Positions 1 to 5,965 of a stretch of 8,431 nucleotides of DNA are shown one piece after another. The position numbers and the translations under genes are program-made. The notes beneath the pieces are model-generated. The model was not told where the DNA came from. It saw nothing but the letters and a program-made list of their open reading frames with translations, and searched no databases. Source of the stretch: an uncultured Eubacteriales bacterium (GTDB lineage: Bacteria; Bacillota; Clostridia; Oscillospirales; Oscillospiraceae); assembly GCA_902465435.1 (NCBI GenBank), contig CABQNH010000054.1, positions 1 through 8,431 on the forward strand, in the 5' to 3' direction. Within the stretch, counting starts at the first letter, position 1. The number at the start of each line of letters is the position of its first letter.

Positions 1-24
1 TGTCCAAGGTGTTTTTTCGTTCAT
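1..24 (-). CDS. 5' end of a leftward gene, cut by the window edge
   Basis: Only eight codons are visible, reading M-N-E-K-T-P-W-T from an ATG at 24-22 to the window edge. The call rests mainly on position: a strong leftward promoter lies about 90 bases upstream (113-141) and this is the first ATG after it. The ribosome binding site is weak (an acgaga stretch about 4 bases before the ATG), so the true start could lie further left, outside the window. Nothing can be said about function. Confidence 0.3.
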
Positions 25-112
25 GTTCTCGTTGTTTAATTTACAAGGTACAACCCGCTGCCTGCTCCGCCGCTTCCCTTCCGGTCTCGCGCCTCTCGCG
101 GACAGCTCGTAT

Positions 113-141
113 ATACTACCACCGAAATCTGTCGTTGTCAA
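113..141 (-). promoter_or_regulatory. Leftward SigA-type promoter with extended -10
   Basis: On the minus strand there is a perfect -35 TTGACA (141-136), a 17-base spacer and TAGTAT (118-113) preceded by TGG, an extended -10. It would drive a gene running off the left edge. It lies back to back with the rightward promoter at 201-229, with an AT-rich stretch between them (about 142-200) that includes the palindrome TTTTTCGAAAAA at 155-166. Confidence 0.6.
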
Positions 142-200
142 GCGCTTTTTTGTCTTTTTCGAAAAATTATTTTCCGCAGGGAAAAAGCGGATATTTTCGG

Positions 201-229
201 TTGTATCTCCGCAGAATTCGTGTTATAAA
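201..229 (+). promoter_or_regulatory. Promoter of the three-gene glycosylation operon
   Basis: A -35 TTGTAT (201-206), a 17-base spacer and -10 TATAAA (224-229) preceded by TGT form an extended -10 promoter. The start of transcription is expected near 236, giving a leader of about 34 bases before the ATG at 270. This position also decides the gene start, because the open frame runs upstream to position 9, across the promoter itself. Confidence 0.7.
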
Positions 230-269
230 TATAGGTATCCTATTCTATTTCGCAGAAGGGGGCCGTTTC

Positions 270-1862
270 ATGCAGCAGCAAGCATTCCAGAGCTTTTGCG
301 CGCGCCGCTGGCGCAGCGTCGCCAAGCCCGTAAAGTTTGCGTTTTTCTCGTGCTTCCTCGCTGGGCTTTTGATTCATTTTTTTGCATTTACCAATATCAT
401 TCCAAACTCCGACGGCATCAGCCGTGTCTATGACCCGCAGCAGATGACCATCGTCGGCCGCTGGTTCCTCCACTACGCGAGCTGGCTCAATGCCTACACG
501 CAGATGCCCGCGTTGATCGGCGTCCTGTCCTGCCTGCTTCTGTCGCTTGCCGCCGCGCTGACGGTATCCATGCTGCGCATGGAGCACTGCCTGAGCGCCG
601 CGGCCGTCGGCGTTCTGATGACGGCGATCCCCGCCATGGCTTATACCTATTTATATATGTTTACCGCCTCGGCCTATTGCCTTGCGATTCTGCTCGCCGT
701 ATTCGCCGTCTATCTTACGGAGCGCCTCCGGTTCGGCTGGCTCTGGGGCAGCCTTCCGCTCGCGCTTTCCGTCGGTATTTATCAGGCATATGTGACCGTC
801 GCGATTTCCCTGTGTCTGATGCTGACGATCCTCCGTGCGCTGCGCGCGCCCGATCGTCCCCGTGAGATTCTTTTCTCCGGCCTGAAAAAAATTGCATTCT
901 TGTGTCTTGGTATGGCAATCTATTTTGTAGTTTTGCAGATTTTCCTGCGCGTCAAGCAGCTGGAATTGTTAAACTACCTGAATATGAACGACACCTTTGC
1001 AAATTATCCCGTCTCCCGGCTGCCGCAAATCCTTTTGCAAACCTATAAGCAGGTTGCCGTGCATTATTTCTATCCGCACGGCTTTGTCGGGCGTGCGATC
1101 ATCGCCTGCAATCTCGTTTTGGCGGCGCTGGCGCTCGCCGCGCTGGTGCAGCGTCTGCGCCGGGCAGAATCCGTGTCCGTCTGGAGCGTCGTCATGCTTG
1201 CCGCGATGCTGGCGCTCCTGCCGCTCGCCGTCAACTTCACGCAGGTGCTCAGTCCGTCCTCGACGCCGACGCCCTTAATGCAGTACAGCTTCGTTCTGCC
1301 GCTTGTGCTGGCGCTGGCGCTTCTGCCGTCGCTGCAATTTCGGCGCGCTTTCCTTACCCGCGCCTGCGCGCTGGCAGCTGTCGTCGCCGTCGCGCTTCTG
1401 ACGCTGAAATTCGCGCAGGTGGATAACCTCTGCTACACCGCCTCGGCGCAGGCGCACCGCGCCACGGAAAGCTTCTGCACCCGGCTGGTCGGCCGGATCG
1501 AGAGCGCGGAGGGCTACACACCCGGGATGGAGGTCTGCATCGTCGGCGGCTATCCCAGCGGATATTATGCCTCGCCGATCGCTTCGTTTGAGGCCGTCCG
1601 TCATTATAGCTGCCTGCCCACCACTGTGACCCCCCTCAACAAGCAGATTTATTACTATCTCAACAAATGGCTCAACGTGCCGATCGCCGAGCCGGAGGAG
1701 CAAACGCTGATCGCCGTCGCGGAAAGCGACGCCTTTGCCGCAATGCCGCTCTATCCGGCCGACGGCTCCGTTCAGGTCGTGCAGGGCCGCGTGCTGGTCA
1801 AGCTGGCCGAGACCTATACGCCCAAGCAGGCGTATGAAATCGCGTATGAAAGCAGAAGGTAA
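270..1862 (+). CDS. GtrII-type polytopic membrane glycosyltransferase
   Basis: This 530-residue membrane protein resembles the GtrII (Glucos_trans_II) family, GT-C fold enzymes that take a sugar from undecaprenyl-phosphate-sugar on the outer face and add it to a surface polymer. About ten hydrophobic segments are visible between residues 22 and 380 (first 22-41; others near 80-101, 132-150, 205-226, 273-295, 304-323, 364-380). A soluble tail of about 150 residues follows. The loop after the first segment carries N-S-D-G-I-S-R (46-52, Asp48) and G-R-W (63-65), the region where this family has its conserved acidic residue and GRW motif. The ATG at 270 is chosen because AGAAGGGGG lies about 8 bases before it and the promoter ends at 229; the frame upstream to position 9 is not credible coding sequence. 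It is first in an operon with a GtrB-like and a GtrA-like gene, which supports the role. The acceptor polymer and sugar cannot be read from sequence. Confidence 0.8.
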   Translation: MQQQAFQSFCARRWRSVAKPVKFAFFSCFLAGLLIHFFAFTNIIPNSDGISRVYDPQQMTIVGRWFLHYASWLNAYTQMPALIGVLSCLLLSLAAALTVSMLRMEHCLSAAAVGVLMTAIPAMAYTYLYMFTASAYCLAILLAVFAVYLTERLRFGWLWGSLPLALSVGIYQAYVTVAISLCLMLTILRALRAPDRPREILFSGLKKIAFLCLGMAIYFVVLQIFLRVKQLELLNYLNMNDTFANYPVSRLPQILLQTYKQVAVHYFYPHGFVGRAIIACNLVLAALALAALVQRLRRAESVSVWSVVMLAAMLALLPLAVNFTQVLSPSSTPTPLMQYSFVLPLVLALALLPSLQFRRAFLTRACALAAVVAVALLTLKFAQVDNLCYTASAQAHRATESFCTRLVGRIESAEGYTPGMEVCIVGGYPSGYYASPIASFEAVRHYSCLPTTVTPLNKQIYYYLNKWLNVPIAEPEEQTLIAVAESDAFAAMPLYPADGSVQVVQGRVLVKLAETYTPKQAYEIAYESRR

Positions 1863-1867
1863 GAAGC

Positions 1868-2809
1868 ATGAAGCTATCTCTTGTGATTCCCTGCTATAAT
1901 GAAGAGCAGAGCGTGGCGCGTTTTTTCGCCGCCGCGCAGCAGACGTTTCGGGACACCGGCTACGCCTATGAATATGTGTTTGTGGATGACGGCAGCCGCG
2001 ACGGCACGTTGGCGGAGCTGAAAAAGCTCTGTCGGACGCAGCAGGCGCCGGTCAAGGTGCTCAGCTTCTCCCGCAATTTTGGAAAAGAGGCCGCCATTCT
2101 GGCCGGACTGCGCCACGCGTCCGGCGATTATGTCAGCGTGATCGACGCAGATCTCCAGCAGCACCCCGACATCGTCCGGACTATGGTTGCCATGCTGGAC
2201 GCGGACAGCGATCTGGACTGTATTGCGGCTGTGCAGGCACAGCGGCATGAATCCGCCGTCTTATCCGGCTTTAAAAAGGCGTTTTATTGCATTATCAACC
2301 GCATGAGCAGCACGGAATTTGTCTCCGGCGCCAGCGATTTCCGCACGATGCGGCGGCAGATGGTAAACGAGGTCGTGAACCTGTCGGAATACCACCGCTT
2401 TTCCAAGGGGATCTTCTCCTGGGTGGGCTTCCATACAAAGTACATTCCCTACGAGGTACACGAGCGTGCCGCCGGAGAGTCTAAATGGAACTTCCGCAAG
2501 CTCTTCCGCTATGCGCTCGACGGCATTGAGAGCTACTCCGTCTCCCCCCTAAAGCTGCCGCTTTGGCTCGGCGTTTTCAACACGGGGCTGGCCGCAGTCT
2601 ACCTGCTTCTGCATCTGATCCTGTGGCTCTGCGGTATCTGTCTGCCGCTGGCCGCGCTGCTCGTCGGCGTGATTGTGTTTTTCGCGGGGCTGAATCTCAT
2701 CTGCCTCGGCATTTTCGGCGAGTATCTTGCCAAGGCATATATTCAGGGCAAAAACCGTCCCATTTACATTCTGCGGGAGTCGCTGAGCAATGAAGAACAT
2801 GAAAACTAA
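1868..2809 (+). CDS. GT2 polyprenyl-phosphate sugar transferase (GtrB/DPM1 type)
   Basis: This 313-residue enzyme matches GtrB-like bactoprenol glucosyltransferases in length and layout. It would transfer a sugar from a nucleotide donor to undecaprenyl phosphate at the inner face of the membrane. Visible motifs are V-I-P-C-Y-N-E-E (6-13), V-D-D-G-S-x-D-G-T (39-47), S-R-N-F-G-K-E-A (68-75) and the metal-binding D-A-D-L-Q (93-97). Near the membrane is R-A-A-G-E-S-K-W (200-207), the usual R-x-x-G-x-S-K-(Y/W) signature. Two membrane segments follow (about 228-258 and 260-290), then the family-type F-G-E-Y tail. It starts 5 bases after the stop of the GtrII gene, with an AGAAGG/AAGAAG purine stretch as ribosome binding site that overlaps the end of that gene. 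Its own end overlaps the start of the GtrA gene. Glucose is the commonest sugar in this family, but the donor here is not known. Confidence 0.9.
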   Translation: MKLSLVIPCYNEEQSVARFFAAAQQTFRDTGYAYEYVFVDDGSRDGTLAELKKLCRTQQAPVKVLSFSRNFGKEAAILAGLRHASGDYVSVIDADLQQHPDIVRTMVAMLDADSDLDCIAAVQAQRHESAVLSGFKKAFYCIINRMSSTEFVSGASDFRTMRRQMVNEVVNLSEYHRFSKGIFSWVGFHTKYIPYEVHERAAGESKWNFRKLFRYALDGIESYSVSPLKLPLWLGVFNTGLAAVYLLLHLILWLCGICLPLAALLVGVIVFFAGLNLICLGIFGEYLAKAYIQGKNRPIYILRESLSNEEHEN

Positions 2810-3272
2810 GCTGATCTCTCTGCTCCGGAAGTACCGGGAGCTTCTTCTGTATCTGATCTTCGGCGTCGCTACAACCGTGGTCAGCCTTGCCTCCTATAAG
2901 CTGTTCCTTCTGCTGCTCGGCGAGCGGTTTTATCTCGTCTCCAACGCCCTTGCCTGGGTTCTGGCCGTGCTGTTCGCCTTTGTCGTCAATAAGCAGTGGG
3001 TCTTTTGCAGCCGCGTGTGGGACGCAAAAACGCTGGGCGCGGAGCTGCCGAAGTTTGTCGGCGCGCGCATTTTGTCCCTCGGCATAGAAGAGCTTGGCCT
3101 GTACCTGCTGATCGATGTATGCAGCATGGGCGGCTATGTATTTGACTTTGCCATCGTGCGCTTTTCGGGCGCCATGTTTGCCAAGCTTCTTCTATCCGTG
3201 ATCGTCGTGCTTCTCAATTATGGATTCAGCAAGTGCTTCATCTTCCTCGGAAATCAAAAAAAGCGCGCCTGA
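2790..3272 (+). CDS. GtrA-family membrane protein
   Basis: This 160-residue protein with four membrane segments (about 18-43, 47-67, 92-112, 128-146) fits the GtrA/DPMS family. These are thought to help move or present undecaprenyl-phosphate-linked sugar across the membrane. Supporting motifs are the first-helix L-I-F-G-V-A-T-T (22-29), F-V-V-N-K-Q-W-V-F (64-72) after the second helix, and N-Y-x-x-S-K-x-x-I-F (143-152) near the C-terminus; a lysine-rich tail follows. The ATG at 2790 lies inside the upstream glycosyltransferase gene and overlaps it by 20 bases, with GGGAG about 10 bases before it. The ATG at 2799 is an alternative that shortens the protein by three residues. The overlap implies translational coupling. 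It is the last gene of the operon; hairpins follow from 3290. Confidence 0.88.
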   Translation: MKNMKTKLISLLRKYRELLLYLIFGVATTVVSLASYKLFLLLLGERFYLVSNALAWVLAVLFAFVVNKQWVFCSRVWDAKTLGAELPKFVGARILSLGIEELGLYLLIDVCSMGGYVFDFAIVRFSGAMFAKLLLSVIVVLLNYGFSKCFIFLGNQKKRA

Positions 3273-3289
3273 GCGTGCAGGAAAACGCC

Positions 3290-3349
3290 CGGGCGCGCCG
3301 CAAATCGGCGCGCCCGAGTCAGCGTGTCAAAAGCCCTTTTGACACGCTG
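3290..3349 (+). terminator. Tandem perfect hairpins after the glycosylation operon, possible terminator
   Basis: Two perfect stems follow the GtrA stop. The first has 11-bp arms (3290-3300 and 3306-3316) around a CAAAT loop; the second has 13-bp arms (3320-3332 and 3337-3349) around a GCCC loop. They are placed where a terminator is expected, but neither has a clear U-run after it in the rightward direction, so efficiency is uncertain. Both also belong to the repeat element at 3291-3595, and that may be their main identity. Confidence 0.35.
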
Positions 3350-3422
3350 GCAGGCTATCAAGAAAGTTCGAAATACGAGTAACTCGCGCCTGTAGGCGTA
3401 CATAAGTACGGTAGGGTGCGAG
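3336..3422 (-). repeat. Two-copy intergenic repeat, copy 1 (minus orientation)
   Basis: Read on the minus strand, this matches 5041-5128 at roughly 77 percent over about 88 bases with one gap, counted by eye. It begins with a 40-nt hairpin (3383-3422; arms CTCGC and GCGAG, inner GTAC/GTAC pair). A shared ACTTTCTTGAT link and a CAGCGTGTCAAAA stem arm follow, then a GC-rich hairpin beyond the repeat. Short open frames through both copies share peptide-like similarity. This reflects the DNA repeat and is not evidence of a gene. Confidence 0.7.
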
Positions 3423-3522
3423 TTCCGAAGTAAGTCAAAACAATAGATAGTATCCATTTTCCAAGCCAAATTTGTTTGAATTCTTCACACAAAAGAGAGA
3501 ACACACTTCAAATAAAAATGCT

Positions 3523-3570
3523 CAGAATTGTTTTCTCGTTTTGACGGTTACGGACTTTATTGACAGTCTG
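3523..3570 (+). repeat. 48-nt dispersed repeat, copy A
   Basis: This differs from copy B (6014-6061) at 4 of 48 positions and is closely matched by copy C (8353-8400, minus strand). The invariant core includes TTACGGACTTTATTGACAG. It ends 41 bases before the DUF368 start codon and is followed at once by a GC-rich hairpin (about 3576-3588) that is the right end of the 305-bp element. The core holds a consensus -35 (TTGACA, 3560-3565), but no good -10 lies at the right distance. Confidence 0.8.
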
Positions 3571-3611
3571 GAGCACGCCGATTTACGGCGCGCCCTTACA
3601 TTTGGTGACCT

Positions 3612-4469
3612 ATGAAAAAGAATAAGGCCTTCTCCTTTTTTCTGAATTTGATTGCCGGTGCCCTCATTGGCGGCGGCGGTATTCTCCCCGGCATCAGCGG
3701 CGGCGTGCTTTGTCTGCTGTTTGGCATTTACGCGCCGCTTATGGAACTGTTTTCGCACCCAAAGCAGGCAATTTCCAAGTATTTTTCGCTGCTGCTCCCC
3801 GTGGGGCTGGGTGCGCTTGCAGGCTTCTGGGGCTTTGCAAAGCTGATCGTCCGGATCTTTGCCGCGAACGAGATCCTTGCGACATGGCTCTTTCTCGGCC
3901 TCATTGCCGGGATGTTCCCGGCGCTCTTCCGCGACAGCGGAAAGCAGGGACGCAGCCCCGCCTGCCTTTGGAGCTTTCTTTTCGGCTTTGCGCTCCTGTT
4001 CGGCACGCTGCTCGTTGTCCGGCTCGACCTGCTGCCGACCGTACAGCCGGGCTTTGCCGCCTTTGTGTTCTGCGGTGTTCTTTGGGGACTGAGCATCGTT
4101 GTCCCGGGGATGACGTCCTCGTCGCAGCTCATGGCGCTCGGTCTGTTTCAGCCCTTGAGCGTCGGCATCTCCAACGCCGATCCCGCCGTTCTGATCCCGT
4201 GGCTATTGGGCATCGTTGTCACCGTCCTTGCCTGCGCACGGCTGGTGCATCGGCTGTTTCAGCGCCATTACGCGGTTTTGTATCACGGGATCATGGGCTT
4301 CGCCCTATCCTCCACCCTAATGGTCGTTCCCCTGCATTACGCCTCCGGCCGGGAGCTTTTTCTCTCGCTGCTCTGCGGCGTTCTGGGCTTTGCGCTCGCC
4401 TGGGCGATGGACAAGCTGGAGCTGCGCACCCGGCGGACAGATTCTTCGCACCCCGATTCGGAGGATTGA
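3612..4469 (+). CDS. DUF368 / PopT-type polyprenyl-phosphate transporter
   Basis: This 285-residue polytopic membrane protein fits the DUF368 family. Members called PopT have been implicated in returning undecaprenyl phosphate from the outer to the inner membrane face, which recycles the carrier for wall and surface-polymer synthesis. The N-terminal motif G-G-G-G-I-L-P-G-I-S-G-G (20-31) and the second-half motif V-V-P-G-M-T-S-S-S (163-171) are the paired proline-glycine motifs expected from the internal duplication of the family. About eight to nine hydrophobic segments are visible, and the tail after residue 270 is hydrophilic and acidic. The ATG at 3612 has only a weak, close ribosome binding site (GGTGA at 3604-3608), yet it begins the conserved N-terminal region, so it is kept. 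No convincing promoter was found; the upstream space is the repeat element. The next gene starts 3 bases after its stop. Confidence 0.85.
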   Translation: MKKNKAFSFFLNLIAGALIGGGGILPGISGGVLCLLFGIYAPLMELFSHPKQAISKYFSLLLPVGLGALAGFWGFAKLIVRIFAANEILATWLFLGLIAGMFPALFRDSGKQGRSPACLWSFLFGFALLFGTLLVVRLDLLPTVQPGFAAFVFCGVLWGLSIVVPGMTSSSQLMALGLFQPLSVGISNADPAVLIPWLLGIVVTVLACARLVHRLFQRHYAVLYHGIMGFALSSTLMVVPLHYASGRELFLSLLCGVLGFALAWAMDKLELRTRRTDSSHPDSED

Positions 4470-4472
4470 AGC

Positions 4473-4979
4473 ATGGTAAACATTCGAGCCGCCGTCCCCG
4501 GCGATGCACGCACCCTTGCGCAGGTTCATACGGAAAGCTGGCGAAGTACCTTTGAGCGGATCGTTCCGGCTGCTATTCTCGCCGCACAAACCGACCTTGC
4601 CCGCACCACCTCTCAATACCGGTCAATCTTGGCCGCAGGCCGGGGACACGGCTATCTGCTGGAATTAGACGGCGCGCCGCACTGCATCGCCTGGTGGGAT
4701 GCCGCCCGGGAGGAAGGCATGCCCGGCTTCGCCGAGCTGATCTGTATTCACTCCCGTGTGGACAATCGACGCAGGGGCTACGGCGGCATGCTGCTGCGGC
4801 GCGTCCTTGCCGATGCAGAAGCGGCAGGCCGCCGAGGCATTCTTCTCTGGGTATTTACGGACAATCTCCCCGCCGTTCGATTCTATCGATCGCATGGCTT
4901 TTCTCCCACAGGAAGAACGCAGCTCGCATTTGGCGCTGCGGAGGAGATGTACCAAAAGGAATTCCAGGTCTTCGGTTGA
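4473..4979 (+). CDS. GNAT-family N-acetyltransferase
   Basis: This 168-residue single-domain protein would move an acetyl group from acetyl-CoA to an amine; the substrate is unknown. The N-terminal helix carries the common A-Q-V-H-x-x-S-W-R pattern (16-24). The acetyl-CoA loop is R-R-R-G-Y-G-G (99-105, matching R-x-x-G-x-G). The late motif N-x-P-A-V-x-F-Y-x-x-x-G-F (131-143) is typical of the family. GGAGGA at 4460-4465 lies 7 bases before the ATG, and the gap to the upstream DUF368 stop is 3 bases, so the two genes are almost certainly co-transcribed and translationally coupled. The operon ends at the terminator at 5147-5183. A link in function to the transporter is not evident. Confidence 0.9.
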   Translation: MVNIRAAVPGDARTLAQVHTESWRSTFERIVPAAILAAQTDLARTTSQYRSILAAGRGHGYLLELDGAPHCIAWWDAAREEGMPGFAELICIHSRVDNRRRGYGGMLLRRVLADAEAAGRRGILLWVFTDNLPAVRFYRSHGFSPTGRTQLAFGAAEEMYQKEFQVFG

Positions 4980-5040
4980 ATTTCCCGCGCGGCGGTGGAT
5001 GCTCTTCGTCACAGGTGGGAAATCAGAGAGGATCAGAAAG

Positions 5041-5128
5041 CTCGCGCCCTGCCGTACTCATGTACTTGTGCGGGTGCGAGCTTCTCCTATTTTTGGACTT
5101 TCTTGATCGTCTGTCAGCATGTCAAAAA
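5041..5128 (+). repeat. Two-copy intergenic repeat, copy 2 (plus orientation)
   Basis: This is the second copy of the element at 3336-3422, in the opposite orientation, placed between the GNAT gene and its terminator. The 40-nt hairpin (5041-5080) pairs CTCGCGCCC with GGGTGCGAG, one of the nine pairs being G-U. The second stem of copy 1 is decayed here to a short AAAAA/TTTTT pairing (5124-5135). As in copy 1, a strong GC-rich hairpin follows (5147-5177). I found no matching inverted end to its left. The rest of the gap (4980-5040) shows nothing else I can identify. Confidence 0.7.
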
Positions 5129-5146
5129 GAGTTTTTATACACCGAA

Positions 5147-5183
5147 GCGGCGGCAAGGGAAGCTCCCTTGCCGCCGCCTTTTT
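5147..5183 (+). terminator. Intrinsic terminator of the DUF368-GNAT operon
   Basis: A perfect 14-bp stem (5147-5160 with 5164-5177), an AGC loop and then CTTTTT (5178-5183) make a strong rightward terminator. It lies between two converging genes. The leftward tetR stop is at 5204-5202, about 25 bases beyond the stem. In the leftward sense the stem lacks a U-run, so tetR may share it only partly. Confidence 0.85.
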
Positions 5184-5201
5184 CCTATTTCTTTCCGCAC
5201 C

Positions 5202-5756
5202 TCAGGCGCGGTGCTTCTGCACCAGCTCCGCCGAAAGCGTGCGGCAGATTTCCGTGACCGGACGCAGCGTCTCCAGCGCGTCTCCCTGCATGCCGTTGGC
5301 GATCCAGTCAAAGGAAAGTCCAAAAATCTCGCACTTAAAGAAACAGATGATCGCCCTGCGCTTCTCCTCGCTGACCGTGTTTTTTCCCACGGCGGTATCC
5401 CAGTAGGTCGTAACGACATATTCACACAGCTCCATCATGTAGCGATCGTAGATATCGCGGTTGACCGAATGATAGATGTGCAGGACGGCCTTTTTATTCT
5501 CCAGCGCAAAGTGGAACGCAAGCTGCACGCATTCATCGAGCGAATTGATGGTTGGGTACTTTGCGATCAGCGTATCCAGCTCTTCCTTGATGATCTCTTC
5601 GATCAGTGCCGGAATGTCCTGATAATGATAGTAAAACGAGTTTCGATTGATGCCGCAGTCCTCCACAATACTGCGCACACTGATCTTGGAAAGCGGCAGC
5701 TCATTCAAGAGCTTCAGAAACGAAGTCTTGATCGCCTGCTTCGTAAAATTTGGCAC
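5202..5756 (-). CDS. TetR-type transcriptional regulator
   Basis: This 184-residue protein has an N-terminal TetR helix-turn-helix (about residues 24-46) with the pattern K-I-S-V-R-S-I-V-E-D-C-G-I-N-R-N-S-F-Y-Y-H-Y. The C-terminal half, with no metal or enzyme motif, looks like the TetR_C_8 group. The start is GTG at 5756-5754, because GGAGGG (5768-5763) lies 6 bases before it and the conserved domain begins right after it. An in-frame ATG at 5831 lies on the promoter -10 and is not used. The gene is divergent from the two-lipoprotein operon at 6161-8292, a common layout for a TetR protein and its target, so it may control that operon, itself, or both. The ligand is unknown. It converges on the GNAT operon. 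Confidence 0.88.
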   Translation of the reverse strand: MPNFTKQAIKTSFLKLLNELPLSKISVRSIVEDCGINRNSFYYHYQDIPALIEEIIKEELDTLIAKYPTINSLDECVQLAFHFALENKKAVLHIYHSVNRDIYDRYMMELCEYVVTTYWDTAVGKNTVSEEKRRAIICFFKCEIFGLSFDWIANGMQGDALETLRPVTEICRTLSAELVQKHRA

Positions 5757-5792
5757 GGTGATCCCTCCTCCAAAATCCGTTCCCCGCCATGC

Positions 5793-5804
5793 GCCCCGCG
5801 GGGC
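5793..5804. promoter_or_regulatory. 12-bp perfect palindrome in the tetR leader, possible operator
   Basis: The palindrome GCCCCGCGGGGC lies about 11 to 22 bases downstream of the expected tetR transcription start, between the promoter and the ribosome binding site. This position suits an autoregulatory operator. It could also be a leader hairpin or a chance GC-rich palindrome; I found no second copy near the promoter of the lipoprotein operon. Confidence 0.3.
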
Positions 5805-5821
5805 AGTTCTCTCTGGCTGGC

Positions 5822-5850
5822 AGTATATCACAAACTGCGCCGAATTTCAA
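5822..5850 (-). promoter_or_regulatory. tetR promoter
   Basis: On the minus strand, -35 TTGAAA (5850-5845), a 17-base spacer and TATACT (5827-5822) preceded by TGA form an extended -10 promoter. Transcription should begin near 5815, giving a leader of about 59 bases before the GTG at 5756. Confidence 0.75.
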
Positions 5851-5965
5851 GGGAGCCTCGGATGAAATCAGCAGGAACGGGCAGCAATGGAAAACGCTCC
5901 GGCAAAACGTACCGACCAGCTTGCGCAAAGATATGCCGTTCGCTTCTCCCCTTTTGTATTTCCGC
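5851..5965. other. Intergenic stretch with no recognisable feature
   Basis: This is the part of the 0.4-kb gap between the tetR promoter and the small repeat element at 5966-6078. I see no gene with a start signal, no promoter I would defend and no strong hairpin. Open frames crossing it have no ribosome binding site and no recognisable protein character. Confidence 0.5.

Larger units (their letters stand above)
3291..3595. repeat. 305-bp non-coding element with 23-nt terminal inverted repeats (MITE-like)
   Basis: The left end (3291-3313) and the reverse complement of the right end (3573-3595) agree at 21 of 23 positions, both beginning GGGCGCGCCG. Each end is itself a hairpin. Inside, from left to right, are the inverted copy of the two-copy repeat (3336-3422), an AT-rich stretch (about 3430-3522) and the first copy of the 48-nt repeat (3523-3570). 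No credible gene lies inside. No target-site duplication is visible at the borders. The layout suggests a small non-autonomous mobile element or a composite intergenic repeat. It accounts for nearly the whole gap between the GtrA gene and the DUF368 gene. Confidence 0.55.

Noticed and set aside
136..150. A catabolite-response-like palindrome (AAGCGCTT) next to the leftward promoter
   Set aside because: Only the inner eight bases fit; the flanking TG and CA positions of the known site do not match.
9..269. An open frame that would extend the GtrII protein by 87 residues at its N-terminus
   Set aside because: It crosses a clear promoter (201-229), has no ribosome binding site and encodes a peptide with no membrane or family character. 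The ATG at 270 has a good site.
3291..3315. GGCGCGCC octamers in both arms of the hairpin as a restriction or methylation signal
   Set aside because: They follow simply from the GC-rich palindrome, and no modification gene is present in the window.
3254..3469. A short minus-strand open frame whose peptide resembles one read at about 5050-5150
   Set aside because: The peptide similarity follows from the shared DNA repeat. The frame crosses several hairpins and lacks a ribosome binding site.
4980..5023. An inverted ATTTCCC / GGGAAAT pair after the GNAT gene, considered as the missing left end of the repeat at 5041-5128
   Set aside because: The arms are only 7 bases, the loop is 30 bases, and they do not match the hairpin at 5147-5177.
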